A DNA stretch of 64,000 nucleotides from Priapulus caudatus (Eukaryota; Priapulida; Priapulimorpha; Priapulimorphida; Priapulidae). Where the stretch lies: assembly GCF_000485595.1 (NCBI RefSeq), contig NW_014577792.1:95589-159588 (forward strand), read 5' to 3'. A model generated the notes under the pieces. The model made no database searches, was not told the DNA's origin, and saw nothing but the letters and a program-made list of their open reading frames with translations. Position numbers and translations under genes: made by a program. Position 1 is the stretch's first letter, and each line of letters opens with the position of its first letter. Below, in pieces: positions 1-12,596 of the stretch.

Positions 1-594
1 ATTTGAAAATACCTCCAATGTTGTTCAAATTCTCCGATGTTGTTGACAGTTTCGCGTTGCTCTCCCAAGCAACCGTTTAGCGGTGTTGCGGTACAGCGGT
101 ACGGGTGTACCAAAGATAAAAACATGTGACGTCACCTAACCACTTCGAGGCTAAATTGTTTGGCAAACAAGTCGGCGTTGGCGCCAGAATGCCAGTTTTC
201 TCACCACTTTCTTGTGGGTTTTAAGCAAACGCGCAGTGAAATTGGAGGAACTAGAGTTTATTTTGTCATAAGGTAGTGTGATTATGCATGCCACGAAGTA
301 TTTGCTAGTTTAGTACTGGAGAAATTAGCGTTTGGATGCGCATTGTGCGGCTTTAATAGGCACTGATTCCAGGCTGTTTGGCTAGTGCACAGTTCTACCT
401 AGCTCTACACCATGTAACCCTTTGCTTCTACCTGCTACCATTGTAATGCAGCAGGTATGAAGGGCATTGTACAGAACAGCTACAAAGACAGAGTGTGCAC
501 AAGCCCTCGCAGCTCTTACGGTTACTATTAGTAGCAGTACTAGTATTAGTAGTAAGGAGGGCTATATTACTAATTTATTACTACTAGATCTAAA

Positions 595-2231
595 GGCCCT
601 GTCACACCAACGTATGCAAGCCAGTGTATACCTCCGTATGAAAAAATTTGTGAATACGCTGGCATACGTCGAATAAGTTATGGGTAAGTTTTGTATAAGT
701 TAAGAGCACGCTGAAGCACACTGGTATACGTCGTAGTACAGCGAGGTCGTAGAAAAATTCTTTGCATTCACACACGTTACTTGTAAGTTACTGTACATGA
801 GTCTAAATACGTCGAGATAATGTCTAGCGTACCCAAAAACTTATTTTTAACCTATGAGTATGAGTAACATGCTTTGAACCTATGTGTAATTTATCAGTTA
901 TAAATATCGAACTTATCTCCAACGCATATTGACGTATGTAGACGTATTTGACGTGTTCCGGACGCCACAGAACTTGCTGAATGTGTTTCTAACTTACAGC
1001 TACCATATAATGGCGTATTGGCAGCGTTTAGGTGAATTGGTATATAAAAATGGTATTGGCATGTTGATACTGCGATGTCTAGTGCGGTTATGATTTGAAT
1101 CGTCGAGCAGCAGCCTTTTTATAGGCTACGACACGTGATCGTCGGCGATACGCTGCCGCGCGCTATGCATAAGTTAGACTATCGTTGGACATAAGTTGAA
1201 CGCCGGCAACTCGCTAAGCATTCGTTGGTATAAGTTATCTATAAGTTATCGAAACGTTCTATATAAGTTACTAATACGTGATGACCAGGGGAAAAAATAC
1301 ACGGGGGCGGCGGGCGATTTCGCCCCCGAAATGCCAAAAAGAGCCCCCGAAAACATGATATCAAGGGCGACCCCAAAAGCAAAAATTCGCCATGGAAATC
1401 GATTGTCCAGGTCGGTCCTGCGCCTTGCCGCTCTCGCTCGCCCTCTGCCGCTAGCGGTAGCCGGTTCCACGGTGCGGTAGAATTCATGATACGGTGTGAC
1501 TGTCAAGTGTTTACCATTTAAGCATGCATGTGTGTACTGTACTGTATTGCATTCAATCAAGCGCGCGCTGCCGCCCGCGCGTATATATACGTGTGTGCCT
1601 GTGCGAGTGCTTGCGGGTGTGCCTACGCGCGTGCCTGTGTGTGCCAGTGTGCCTGCGTGCCTGTGTGTGCCGGTGTGCCTGCGGGCGTGCTTGCGTGTGT
1701 GCCTGCGCGCGTGCGCGCGTGCCTGCAGGCGTGCTTGCGTGTGTGCCTGCGTGCGTGCATGTGCGTGCCTGCGCGCGTGCTTGCGCGTGTGCCTGCACGC
1801 GTGCTGCCTGCATGCGTGCGTGCGGGTGTGCCTGCGGGCATGCCTACGTAGACCCGTAGGACCAACGACCCGTAGGATTATAGAACCGTAATCCATGGAA
1901 AATCCTAATGAAATTCACACGTATATTTTTCCCTGCCGGCACACTCGTGTGTCATTCCCGATTGTAGCTTTTTCGTCAATTCCCCGAAAGAGTTTTGCTG
2001 TCGCTCTCTCGCAATGCCAACCCTCTACATGCCACCCCTGCCAGCAGGCACGTACGCAGCGTCGATGTGCACAGCCATACACACGTGCCTCGCGGGCCGC
2101 TTTCTCAAACCCCCTGAGCTTCAAGGGCCCTTACGCAGGCCCTGGACCCCAACCGCAACCGCAAGAGACTTCGCGTATAAACAATCGATCCTCCTCGCTG
2201 TACAAGCTTGCTAAATTGGTGTGTGTGTGTG
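595..2231. mobile_element. Second copy of the 2-kb TIR element, 3' end lost in gap
   Basis: Starts TAAAGGCCCTGTCACACCAA and parallels 10,614-12,290, including the GT-rich minisatellite (about 1,575-1,850). From about 1,480 onward the two copies are almost identical; before that they differ by many single-base indels. Translated GT/GC repeats give long meaningless Cys/Ala/Val/Arg frames. Confidence 0.6.
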
Positions 2232-2241
2232 NNNNNNNNNN

Positions 2242-2545
2242 CCGCATCGCTGAGAGAGTCGTTAGTAGCTGCCTATTGTTTCAAGTTAGGCGGACAATAC
2301 ATTCGGATTGATGGCAACAGAATGGATAATCGCGTCGTACGTTTTAGTCTGTATCTCCGGATTGCGGGTGTATACGAGGAAACGATTTCGCACGATGCTA
2401 GGCGAATGTACTGTGTACGATTTGAGCTCAAGTTGGTTGAGCTCAAGTTACGCGTAGTAAATCGTAGGTATTCTAAGGCTAGTAAATGACGAATTTCCCT
2501 TGTTTATTGAAGTCACACTCCTTCCCTATTATCTACTTCTGATGT
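2242..2545 (+). repeat. Foldback-family arm beside the N gap
   Basis: Same sequence as 46,860-47,130, with a 55-codon ORF starting MDNRVVRFSLYLRIAG. The left part is cut by the 10-base N gap at 2,232-2,241. Confidence 0.7.
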
Positions 2546-2639
2546 ATATACATTGTGTGCATGCCTGCATGTGTGCTTGCATGTGTCCCTGCTTACATAA
2601 AAACGTATGTATGTATGTACATATATATAATACACTAAC

Positions 2640-2755
2640 CTCAGTGCATCTTGTTGCAACTTTTCCCTTTTTTCAAGTTTGGCTCGTAGAAATTCCTCCT
2701 GCTTGGCCTTGGCAATGGCCATATTCTCAGACAGCCTTCTCTGCAGGGAAACACT
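2640..2755 (-). CDS. VPS9D1: VPS9D1-like exon: coiled coil
   Basis: 116 nt, phase 0 in and 2 out, encoding [38 protein letters not shown]. The acceptor has a strong pyrimidine tract ending ATTCAG; the donor is [22 protein letters not shown] matches SLQRQMMENLVIAKAR of vertebrate VPS9D1. Confidence 0.8.
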
Positions 2756-3106
2756 CTGAATCGAAAGAAGGAGGAAGTTGTTTTTTCGTGGGAAATTTCT
2801 CTTTCTGTACTAGGGCTGTAACGAATACACTAGGTCACGAATACGATACGTATCACGATATATGCATGCGAATACGAATATTTCACATGAAATGATAATA
2901 TTCAAATGAATACTCACTTGTTGAAGCTGTAAAAACTACCAAGGAATAAAAGATATATACTAGTATATATGAATGAACAAAAATCCTTTATGTTAACGAT
3001 AGAATGGCGCGCAATCATGCCCTGGCTCCTAGGGTGTTTTAGCAGATGTATTTTAGCAGACTCACATGAAAATGCTTATGTGTGTCTGCGTGTAAGCACG
3101 CGCACG

Positions 3107-3143
<37 letters not shown>

Positions 3144-4784
3144 GTGCGTGCGTGCGTGTGTGTGTGTGTGACGTGTGTGTGTGTGTGTGTGTCCACATGT
3201 GTGTGTTTTCCGCTGTGCCTCTGGACAACTTTCGTCCGTTAACAAACAACTTTTAGCACGCCTTCAACAACCTTCTCACACGCTCGATATGGGGTGAGTT
3301 ACACGTGATAGTAAGATAGTAATATACGTCCCGGCCTTCTTGACGTGTGAGAAGGGATGGGTACTAGTCTAGGTGCGTTCACAGGGAAAGCTGCAAACGA
3401 CATTCAGAATTCGAGCAAATTGGCGTAGAATTGCAGTTTAAAATAGATTTTATCAAGTAGGTTCCATTTATATTATTTGTATTCGTCAGTATTCGAATAA
3501 CGAATACATATCGTCCAACAACAATATTCGGTGCACCGAATACGCGAGTGTATCGTTACAGCCCTATTCTGTACACAATAATAGTTCCAAACTTTGTACT
3601 TGTGCAAGCATATCGCAGCATATATATAGAGCATATATATATATATGCACACACATTTCTGTATCTATATATATCATCATGGCTAGGAAATTATATATTT
3701 TTTACAACCAACTAACCAGCTGATATTTGCTTGCAATCCCTTTAGTTCTGGCAATTCGCGTTCTGTAGGCAGTGATCAACATTTGGTTTTCCCTAGACAT
3801 TTTCTCTAATGGATCCAATTCTAACCTGTACGAAAAGTTGACATAGCTCTAAGTGCCATAAAGATCAATAGGTCCCTAGAAATAGGAAGTTGCACAAAAA
3901 TTAAAACAGTCAAATTATTTTTCATATTTCTATTTACCTCTCTGGGCCTATTTTACTGCATCAGTTACACTATCTTATGATTCTTTTCACAAACTACAAC
4001 ATGCTCGAGCTATACATCTGCAATATACTACTTTCATAATAAGTCAAAGCAGGTGATTCATAAAGGCTAATTAATTACCATTATTAAATAATGAATTAAA
4101 TGAATAAGGAATATGATAAAAACAATATCAATATGATAAAAATTGCTATATTGGTTATTTAGATCATTACATTATTACTATTAGGTAGATAAAAAGAATC
4201 TATGGTAATCATGCAGGGCTCATGAAGATTGTACTTTACTCCTATCCTGCAATTTCATCTTTTAGGCCTATTCCTATAAAAACTCACCTGGAGATGTTGG
4301 CACTTGGTACAAACTGTAGACACTGGGATCCACTTGGCCTCTTCTCATTTGCTATGGGTTTATTCTGGTTTGCTATTCTTCCCTGAGACGGACTTAGAGC
4401 TGGTCTTACTGAATCTGTCGATGAATGTTCTTTTCCTAGCACTGACTGTTGCTTAGGAACTTGACTGCTTCCCGACCAACCTATAAAAAGTGCAAAGAAC
4501 ATTTAAGATATATAAGCTATCAGGGGTCTATCAATATCTATTGATAGACTCCTGATGCTATGTATAAAACATGGAATATCGCATTAAATCAGACACTGCA
4601 GTCTTAGTGTCCTTAAACCTGTTAAATTGTTGTTGTTTTTCAGAATCAGCTTATAGTCTTATACTATATGAAGTAAATTAAACGTTATACATCACCATAT
4701 AATTATATACCTATACAGATAAATGTGATATGTTGAAATTGACATACCTGCATCTTGTGCTAAGGCTTGGGCTCTTCCAGCACT
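2640..4784 (-). CDS. VPS9D1: VPS9D1-like gene, partial (four internal exons)
   Basis: VPS9D1 carries an MIT-like domain, a coiled coil and a C-terminal VPS9 domain, the catalytic module of Rab5-family exchange factors on endosomes. Four exons join in phase. The first ends the MIT-like region ([11 protein letters not shown]); the second is a Ser/Gln-rich linker; the third has [20 protein letters not shown]; the fourth has [20 protein letters not shown]. The last two align with the LTPLEEASLQNQKLKAAYEA and LSLQRQMMENLVIAKAREE blocks of vertebrate VPS9D1, in the same order and spacing. The VPS9 domain would lie left of the window. 5' exons with the start of the MIT domain should lie to the right; I could not find them up to 14 kb. 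A hAT-like element sits in the intron just upstream of the last exon. Confidence 0.8.
2811..3566. mobile_element. hAT-like non-autonomous transposon with 8-bp TSD
   Basis: Ends TAGGGCTGTAACGAATACAC and, inverted, TAGGGCTGTAACGATACAC. Flanked by perfect 8-bp duplications TTCTGTAC (2,803-2,810 and 3,567-3,574), the target size of hAT elements. 756 bp, no transposase frame, and an internal GT microsatellite. It lies in a VPS9D1-like intron. Confidence 0.85.
3108..3195. repeat. GT microsatellite
   Basis: (TG)n with CGTG interruptions, inside the hAT-like element at 2,811-3,566. Confidence 0.9.
3717..3825 (-). CDS. VPS9D1: VPS9D1-like exon
   Basis: 109 nt. It completes an Arg codon with the preceding exon, then encodes [20 protein letters not shown] and [16 protein letters not shown]. 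The acceptor is GTACAG and the donor GTTAGT. It matches the LTPLEEASLQNQKLKAAYEARMAR block of the family. Confidence 0.8.
4288..4480 (-). CDS. VPS9D1: VPS9D1-like exon: linker
   Basis: 193 nt, open throughout, encoding [20 protein letters not shown], a Ser/Pro/Asn linker, and ending QFVPSANIS. The acceptor is TTATAG and the donor GTGAGT, phase 1 in and 2 out. The linker is not conserved; the assignment rests on phase and position. Confidence 0.65.
4748..4784 (-). CDS. VPS9D1: VPS9D1-like 37-nt exon: end of MIT-like region
   Basis: Twelve codons [12 protein letters not shown] plus one base, between acceptor CCTACAG and donor GTATGT. It resembles the CLERAQSTAAKLGK end of the MIT-like region in vertebrate VPS9D1. 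The phase fits the next exon. It is small, so it could be fortuitous. Confidence 0.5.
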
Positions 4785-6063
4785 CTGTAGGCACACCATA
4801 TAGAATTTCTCTCTCCCATCCTTTGATCCTATTGAGTATAATACTACACATCATGCATTTTGCCTGAACATAACAATCATGGGCACGTACCTTCATCACA
4901 AGTAACTTAAAATAAGAATCCTACACATCAGATGGCCTGTCAAGGCCACAAACCAAACTATAGGAGATAATAGGGCAACAACAGACAACCATAGAGATTC
5001 AAATGAATAGGCTGGGATGGATGGTCCACACCCTAAAAAGGAAAATGTTAGAAGAAATTTTGTCACAGTCTTGTCAAAGAGAAGAATAGGGCATCTCAAG
5101 AACATCTGGCGACAGAAAACTGAGGCATAGCAGGAAAAGACTAGCTACTCATGGATTGAAATTAAAAAGACAGCACAAAAGCAGAGTTCTCTATGTGTAT
5201 AGGGGTGTCGTTAATATTATATCCTTTCTAATACTATAGAGCAACAAAGCAAATTGCAATTAACTGAACTGAACTGTTTATGGCACTGTGCATACTGCAT
5301 GGCAGTAGTAATACAAAGTGTACAAAACAAAATTGGAAAAGAATAGTCACTGTATATTGTACAATTAAAATTTAAAATGAAATTCACATTCCTACTTAGG
5401 CCAAACAAAAAAATACCTTTGGTTCGGGTCACATGGATTGTGAAAATTAGGGTAGGTAGGTAGGTATAACATTTTTTTTTTCCTGCAAAAACATGGGTAG
5501 GCAGGTTTTTTTTTCACAAGTTAAATATAGGGTATACAGCTTGAAATGCAGGAGCCACGAGATGCAAATGACTTGCAGTTGCATGTACCATTGCTGCAAG
5601 TCACGACATTGTTTTTGTGACAGCCAAAGAAGACAGAAGACAAAAAATGTAAACTTCACAAGGAATGGAAAGGGTAGCCCAGTCCCTAGTCTGGGAAAAA
5701 TTAGGGCTACCATTGTACAAAGTCTTTCTTCAGGACAGAAGATTCAGGAATGCCAATTTGAATCCCACAACCTGATATTGTGTCATCTTGGTGTCATCTG
5801 GAATCAGAGATTGGGAAGGAGAGGACGAGACTCGTTTGTCAAGACCTGCCAAACCAAAAACACTAGATCCCCAAAATTGTGGACTGGCAGATCCAGAAGA
5901 GCAGGAAGAATAAAATACATGGACACAGACAAAATTATAAATCTGAAAATACTCTGTGGATATTGTGTATGCTCTTGATGAACATCCATACATAGTACTA
6001 CATGGACATTTTCAAATTAGTAAATTTTCTTTCTGTAGGGCATCTCATTTCAATACATTTTTA
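4785..6063. other. Stretch without recognised gene
   Basis: Unique AT-rich sequence with a (GTAG)n run at 5,449-5,464. Frames up to 161 codons (5,493-5,978, plus) match no family I know. 5' exons of the VPS9D1-like gene would be expected on the minus strand, but none is convincing. Confidence 0.4.
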
Positions 6064-6720
6064 TTAGGGGTGTAACGATGCATCGAACTATCGATAACTA
6101 TCGATATTTTTTGTCCGATGGCAATGCATCGATGGTAAAGTGAAACACGATATTTATCGCCGATAGTATACTAAACAATTGATATTTTTCGATTGTTGCA
6201 AAATGTGAACACCTGGATAGTAGTGTTAGGAATCGCTCCAAAAACGGAGCTCAATTAATCGTCCCTTTGAACGAGTGAGTAACCGAAGTGTAAACGGCTC
6301 TGCGGCCGCGTATAGCACGATAGCATGCGTATACTAAATAGCCGGCCGCCGCGCCATATGACCTTCAGGCTCTGTTTATGAAGTAGCCGGCCCAGGCTCT
6401 ATACGACTGTATTCACGTTGTTACAATTATTTTGGAACTCTCTTTAGGGTAAATAAAACTGACAAGAGTCGGATATTTGAATATGTACATTCATCGCGCA
6501 CGGCGGGTATCTTTGATTTTAATTTTTCCCTTTAACCTCTAAAACTCGACCGCCAGTCGCCACTATTTTTCATCTCCGAAATGTGAAGTTCGGGCGGCCG
6601 TGGGGACCCCCGAAAAACAAAGTAATTTTTTGGTCCGGCGCTTAAGTATGATCTGTCATTAATATCACATATCCGTTCGCGATCTAATGTTCAACTACGA
6701 AAATTATGCATGCCCACCTT
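6064..6720. mobile_element. Possible hAT-like 5' end
   Basis: TTAGGGGTGTAACGATGCAT then TCGAACTATCGATAACTATC is typical of one end of hAT-type MITEs. I could not find the matching inverted end. The segment is CpG-richer than its flanks. Right border unknown. Confidence 0.3.
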
Positions 6721-7439
6721 TTATACCTTATGTTAAATAGATAGATAGATTATGATAGATAATAGGTCGTTTATTGCAAAACTAGTGTCAACAACGTTAC
6801 AATTAAAATCTACAATTTGCAAACAAGCTATCATCAGGCAGTATAAACTGAAATGATGATCAGATATTACAACTAACTTATGTTCCATGGTAAAGACATA
6901 AATCTCCTTAAAAATGTTGTCATAAAATCTATCACAATAAACTAAAACCATCTTTAGATAGCTAATATACTAAATTACAATATCGCTGATCCTTGGTTCA
7001 AAAATATAGTTACAATTAAAATGCCGACACAATTGAAAGAATCAACAACAGATCACATAACCGAAAGTTGTCCGAGCGTTAGTTCAAAGAGACCAAATGT
7101 TTATAAAAGGATTATACAATGTAATATTATATAGTGATACCTGCGATTTCTGAGCCTCTGTCAAAAATACTGCATGACCAAACGATTACACATTGCCAAG
7201 TACTTAAAACAGGCCTTCCTGAAACAGAATTTGAAACACTTTTAGCACAAATTCCATAAGAGAATTCTTGGTGACAATCTGCTATTAAAAATGGTCTAAA
7301 CAGGCTAAATCTATTTGTCGCAGGGACCAGACATTAATGTTAAAAGACATAATAGTCCAAAATTTCGCTAGGGAAAACATCATCAGCCTAGATAAAATAA
7401 TAAAGCATATCAATAATATGTATATACGAACAACAATCT

Positions 7440-8710
7440 CGCCCGGCGGAGCGTGACTCAGCGCTCATCTAACGGGTCTACTCGCGGTTGACTCTCGTGG
7501 TGGAGTGGTGGATTTCTCAGTAAACCCTGTCTAGTCCCAAATGTGTTCACATACACGCCGAACTAGTGGAAGCCGACCAGGCGATGTATTACAGGAACCT
7601 GTCTCAAAGGGAATGTTCATTCCTGGGGAGGTCGTTATGAAGGTTCCCACGAGATGGCGCGTACGTTTAAGTGTCTCTCAAGATAAAGATGGACGAAGCT
7701 ACATCGCGTATGTAGTAGCTAACAAACTATTCTGAAGACAGATAGGTAAGCACACCTACATTTACCCTACGCAGATCTACAGTGCTAAAATAAGGCTGGC
7801 CACCTGTAACTAATATAACGCAGGCGCAAACTACACGAGTACCACACACACATGCATGGCCATCAGTGGCCACTGGCCAGTGGCATTACGCCCCCCCCCC
7901 CTTACATGTAACACACTGACCAGATACAGAAATGCCGCATACCGAAATTCATACGATTTGAAGAGCCATAAAACCTTCACCCAAATTTAGCTTTTGAATT
8001 ATACGTGTGACATTGTAGCCTCATACATCCAGGCCATTAGTATGATTTCTACTAGCAAACCATGGCAGCCTCAAATTATTTTAACAGCTAAAAGAAATCC
8101 ATGTTTAACCGCCTCGTTGAGGCCGTCAAAAGCGTTATTCCGACGAACTTACTCTTCGCATGTAGCAGAAATTACAATTTCATGGTCTCTTCAATAAAGC
8201 CATAAAAATGCTAGGTCCACCGCCCTGAAACAAAAAATTATTTCAATCGCCTTCCATCAGCCATTTCCTCAGAAATGTCTAAAATCTGCCCTGTGCCCAT
8301 TTAAACTTTGACCTGTGACCCTCCAATATTCGCCCACCAGTGATGGCATTTTCATTACCATGATGCCTGTACACCGACTATCACGCAGCCTAGTCGAGTC
8401 CGTTTAGATTTGTGCCGCCAATTATACATTTCCGCCTATAACCTTTAACAGTAAAGGAGAGAAATGAGTTCCCCGCATTCATTTACACCTTCCTTGACTT
8501 TGACTTTGACCCCCAGCTTCAAACATCTAAACTCTTGTTTCGGGATACCCCCCACGTCCCGCACTTTCGAATCCGTACGTCGGAGCCGTTTAGACTTTGT
8601 TACAACTTTGATTGATGGACGCACGCACGCGACGACCACGCACGGCACGAGCCGATCATGCGATTCTACAAGCTGCATTCTGGATATGTCAGATGAGCCT
8701 CAAAATAAGT
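7440..8710. repeat. Dispersed repeat, long form
   Basis: A 5' part GTGGTGGAGTGGTGGATTTC onward, shared with 27,070-27,500 and 30,780-31,250. It is followed by the module with AAACCATGGCAG, TTTGACC runs and the tail CTACAAGCTGCATTCTGGAT. No protein frame is conserved between copies. Confidence 0.5.
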
Positions 8711-9539
8711 TGGGCTGAAAAAGAGTGACAACCTGTTTCCTGCAGAACAGTGCTCTTTAGAACATTTTACACTTCTGCCACATGCGGTTCCCTTTATTTG
8801 TTATAGAGTAAGAAGTTTCTGATAAGGCAATTTATGTTAAATTAGTACTCTGTGGGATTGCATGACTTATCACCTTCTCCTTGTCATTTTTTCCATCTGT
8901 TGCATCGTGGGCTCTTCATATGCCTGCTGTAAGGCGCGTCGGAATCGATTTCCAGCCTAGCAGTGGCGCATTGCCATACTGGATAGATGAAGAGCTAAGA
9001 CCAGGCTGGAAAGATGACAGCCCAACCTATAACTATGCATGTTAGTTTATATGAGGTTGTTGTTGTTGGACAAACACTTGTGACAAGTTGGAGGGGTAGA
9101 AGCTTCACGCTTTTAAAAGGGAGGAAGGCTTAACAGAATATCCTGGTCCCAAAAGGAGAGTCTGGATGTTTAAAGGTTCTTAAAAGTAAAGACACACAAT
9201 CAATGAGTGTGATCCACGAAATGGAATCAGAATACTAATGATACAGATAAATTGGAATATTTACTGGGATGTGCCTTTATCTTCTACGAATATGTGTTTG
9301 ATACCAATTCGGCTATTCAAATATTTACTATCTCTACGCTTCTTACACAATGAATTTCAGGGGAAGAACTAACCAAAATGTTCATCAGAAGCGGGCTATG
9401 ACACTCGGGTGGATCAACTGTAGTCGGCTAGTTCGGCCACATAACCAAATCTGGCACCTCTTTACTCGGACATTTCTACTGTGACCATTGCAACAATTCT
9501 TCCATATGTTTAAGTGTATGCCATAATTAGGAATTAGGC
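8711..9539. other. Stretch without confirmed gene
   Basis: Mostly featureless. At 8,870-9,050 the plus strand offers HLLLVIFSICCIVGSSYACC and, in another frame, PYWIDEELRPGWKDDSPTY before a possible donor GTTAGT. Neither is recognised. Confidence 0.3.
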
Positions 9540-10610
9540 TAAGAAGGTGGGTAATGACCGTTAGGAGTTATTACGAATGATGTACCGGTCTGATATATAA
9601 TCGGCGGCTCCTACTAGGTACGAGTTGAACAATATAGATTAATAAGCAGCCGAGCCCATTTTTACGTAACTTAGATGTACTGATTCACGTAATCTTTAAA
9701 GGCCCGCTATCAATGCGCAGTCCAAAACGGCTTAATTTCTCAGCTACTAGACTAGCAATACTTCGTGTCATGCATAATCACTACCTTATGACAAAATAAA
9801 CTACTAGTTCCTCCCATTTCACCTGTGCGTTTGTCTTATCAAAAGGTATTTGAAAATACTCCAATGCTTTGTTCCATCTTTCCGATGCTTGTCTGGGCAC
9901 AGGTGTGCGCGTTGCTCTGCCCAAGCAACCGTTTTACGGCGGGGCCGCCGGCGGTGCGCCGGGCGCCCCCCGGCCCCCGCCCGGGGCCGCGTGGCCCGCC
10001 CCCTGTTGCGGCCTCGCCCTCACCGGACGGGGGCTCCCCGCCCCGCGCGGGGGCGTGGCCGCGCGGTGTACAAAGATAAAACATGTGACAGTCAACCTAA
10101 ACCTTCGACGGCTAAGATTGCTTTGGCCAACAACGTCGGCGGTTGGCGCGCAGATGCGTTTCTCGTCACCACTTCGTGTGGTTTTAAGCAACACGCGCCA
10201 GTGAAATTGGCAGGAACCTAGAGTTTATTTTGCTGCATATAGGTGAGTGTGACTTATGCATTGCACGAAGTATTTGCCCTAGTCTGAGCTACTGGAGAAG
10301 ATTAGCCGTCTGGATCGCATTGTGCGGCCTTTCAAATTAGGCCACTGATTCCAGGCTGTTTGGCTCAGTGCCAGTTCTACCTGCTGCCCGCCCCTTTTTG
10401 TTTACACCATGTAACCCTTTCGCTTCATACCTGCTACCAGTATGTAACTGCAGCAGGGCTATGAAGGGCATCTGCTACAGAACAGCTAGCAAGGACAGCA
10501 GTGCTGCACAGGCCCTCGCAGCTCTTCGACGGTTACTTTAGCTAGGCAGTACTAGTGATTCAGTAGTAGTTCCGAGCGGCTATATTACTAATTTATTACT
10601 ACTAGACTCT
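9540..10610. repeat. Noisy inverted duplication around a GC-rich core
   Basis: About 9,600-9,835 is an inverted, error-rich copy of sequence that runs forward at 10,190-10,370 (and 225-400). Between them lies a stretch of very high GC (9,937-10,067). It is either a foldback structure or a palindromic long-read artefact. Confidence 0.5.
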
Positions 10611-10613
10611 AAA

Positions 10614-12596
10614 GGCCCTGTCACACCAACGTTATGCAAGAGTGTATACCTCGCTTATGAAAAAAATTTGCTGAATACGCTGGCATCCCGTCTTAAATAA
10701 GGTTATGTGTAAGTTTTTATAAGTTAAAAGAGCACGCTGAACGCACAGCTGAGTACTACGTCGTCAGCTACAGCGAGTCGTGTATAGAAATCTCTGTTGC
10801 ATTCACACACGCTTCTTGGTGAGGTGGTAGCTGCTACATGGAGTTAAATACGGCGATGATAATGTCTAGCGGTACCCAAAAACTTATTTTCTAACCTCTG
10901 AGTGATGAGTAACATAGACTTTGAACCTATTGCTGTAAGTTTACATCAGTTATACATATCGAACTATGATCTCAACGCATCATCAGAGCGTAATTTGACG
11001 GCCCTGTTCCGGGACAGCCACAGACTTTGCTGAATGATGTTTCATAATGTACAGCTACCACATGAATGGCCGTGGGATTGGCAGGCTTTAGATCGTTGAA
11101 TTCGGTATATAAATGTCGATTGGCATGTTGAATACTGCGATGTCTAGTGCCCGTATTATGATCGGGTTAGAAGGTCGGAGCAGCAGCCTTTTTATAGGCA
11201 TACGATCACCGTGGATACGTCGGCTGATACCGCTCGGGCCCGCGCCTATGCGTAAGTTAGACGTATCGTTGCGAGCATAAGGTGAACGCGGCAACTCGAT
11301 AAGCAGTTCGGTGCGTATAAGATTATCTATAAGTTTATCGAACAACGTGTGGTGGTAAGTTACTAATACGTGAATGACCAGTGGGCAAAAAATCACACGG
11401 GGCGCTAGGCGGCGCGATTTCGACGCCGCCGAAATGCAAAAGAGCCCCCAAAAACATGATCATCACAGGGCGACCCAACACAGGCCAAAAATTCGCCACT
11501 GTGCAGGAAATGATTGCTGCCAGTCGCGTCTGGCGCGGCCGTTGCCGCTCTCGCTCGCCCTCTGCCGCTAGCGGTAGCCGGTTCCACGGTGCGGTAGAAT
11601 TCATGATACGGTGTGACTGTCAAGTGTTGTACACTTGTGTACAACACTGCATGTGTGACAGACATGCATGTGTGTACTGTACTGTATTGCATTCAATCAA
11701 GCGCGCGCTGCCGCCCGCGCGTATATACGTGTGTGCCTGTGCGTGTGCTTGCGGGTGTGCCTACGCGCGTGCGTGCGTGCTTGCGTGCCTGTGTGCGCCG
11801 GTGTGCCTGCGGGCGTGCTTGCGTGTGTGCCTGCGCGCGTGCGCGCGTGCGTGCCTGTGTGTGCGTGTGCTTGTGGGCGTGCTTGCGTGTGTGCCTGCGT
11901 GCGTGCATGTGTGCGCGTGCATGCGTGCCTGCGCGCGTTCCTACGTAGACCCGTAGGACCAACGACCCGTAGGATTATAGAACCGTAATCCATGGAAAAT
12001 CCTAATGAAAGTCACACGTATATTTTTCCCTGCCGGCACACTCGTGTGTCATTCCCGATTGTAGCTTTTTTGTCAATTCCCCGAAAGAGTTTTGCTGTCG
12101 CAATGCCAACCCTCTACATGCCACCCCTGCCAGCAGGCACGTACGCAGCGTCGATGTGCACAGCCATACACACGTGCCTCGCGGGCCGCTTTCTCAAACC
12201 CCCTGAGCTTCAAGGGCCCTTACGCGGGCCCTGGACCCCAACCGCAACCGCAAGAGCTAGACTTCGCGTATAAACAATCGATCCTCCTCGCTCGTACAGG
12301 CAGACACTCCACTATTTGCGCTAGCCGTAATAGTTCTGTGTTTAGCTGAACTTGTGATGTATTCACTATTCAAGGTGCATTTGTGGTTAGGACTTGTGAG
12401 TTGTGATTATCATGTTAGTCTGTCATTTTATGGTTCTGGTATGACATTATAACTGTCACTGGTTATGACGTTATGAATACGCTATGTATACGCCCAAAAT
12501 TTAAAAAAACATCGATAGTTCAGCGTATGCCATCGTTTTAGAGAAATTTTGATACGTCGGCATACGCTGGCTAAATCGTCAAGGTGTGACAGGGCC
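10614..12596. mobile_element. TIR element with GT-rich core, about 2 kb
   Basis: Ends GGCCCTGTCACACC (10,614) and inverted GGTGTGACAGGGCC (12,583-12,596). Inside are low-complexity flanks and a GTGTGCCTGCGTGCGTGC minisatellite at about 11,720-11,945. No transposase frame and no clear target duplication. The left half of a second copy starts at 595 and is cut by the gap at 2,232. Confidence 0.6.

Noticed and set aside
1246-1896. Long Arg/His/Thr and Cys/Val/Ala frames on both strands (also 11,381-11,993)
   Set aside because: They are translations of a GTGTGCCTGCGTGC minisatellite open in several frames at once; no codon bias or homology.
5493-5978. 161-codon plus-strand ORF
   Set aside because: Basic, Cys/Ser-rich product with no recognisable domain or splice context; likely chance.
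9825-10221. Four overlapping frames over a GC-rich block
   Set aside because: High GC removes stops in every frame; the block is anomalous itself and no family is recognisable.
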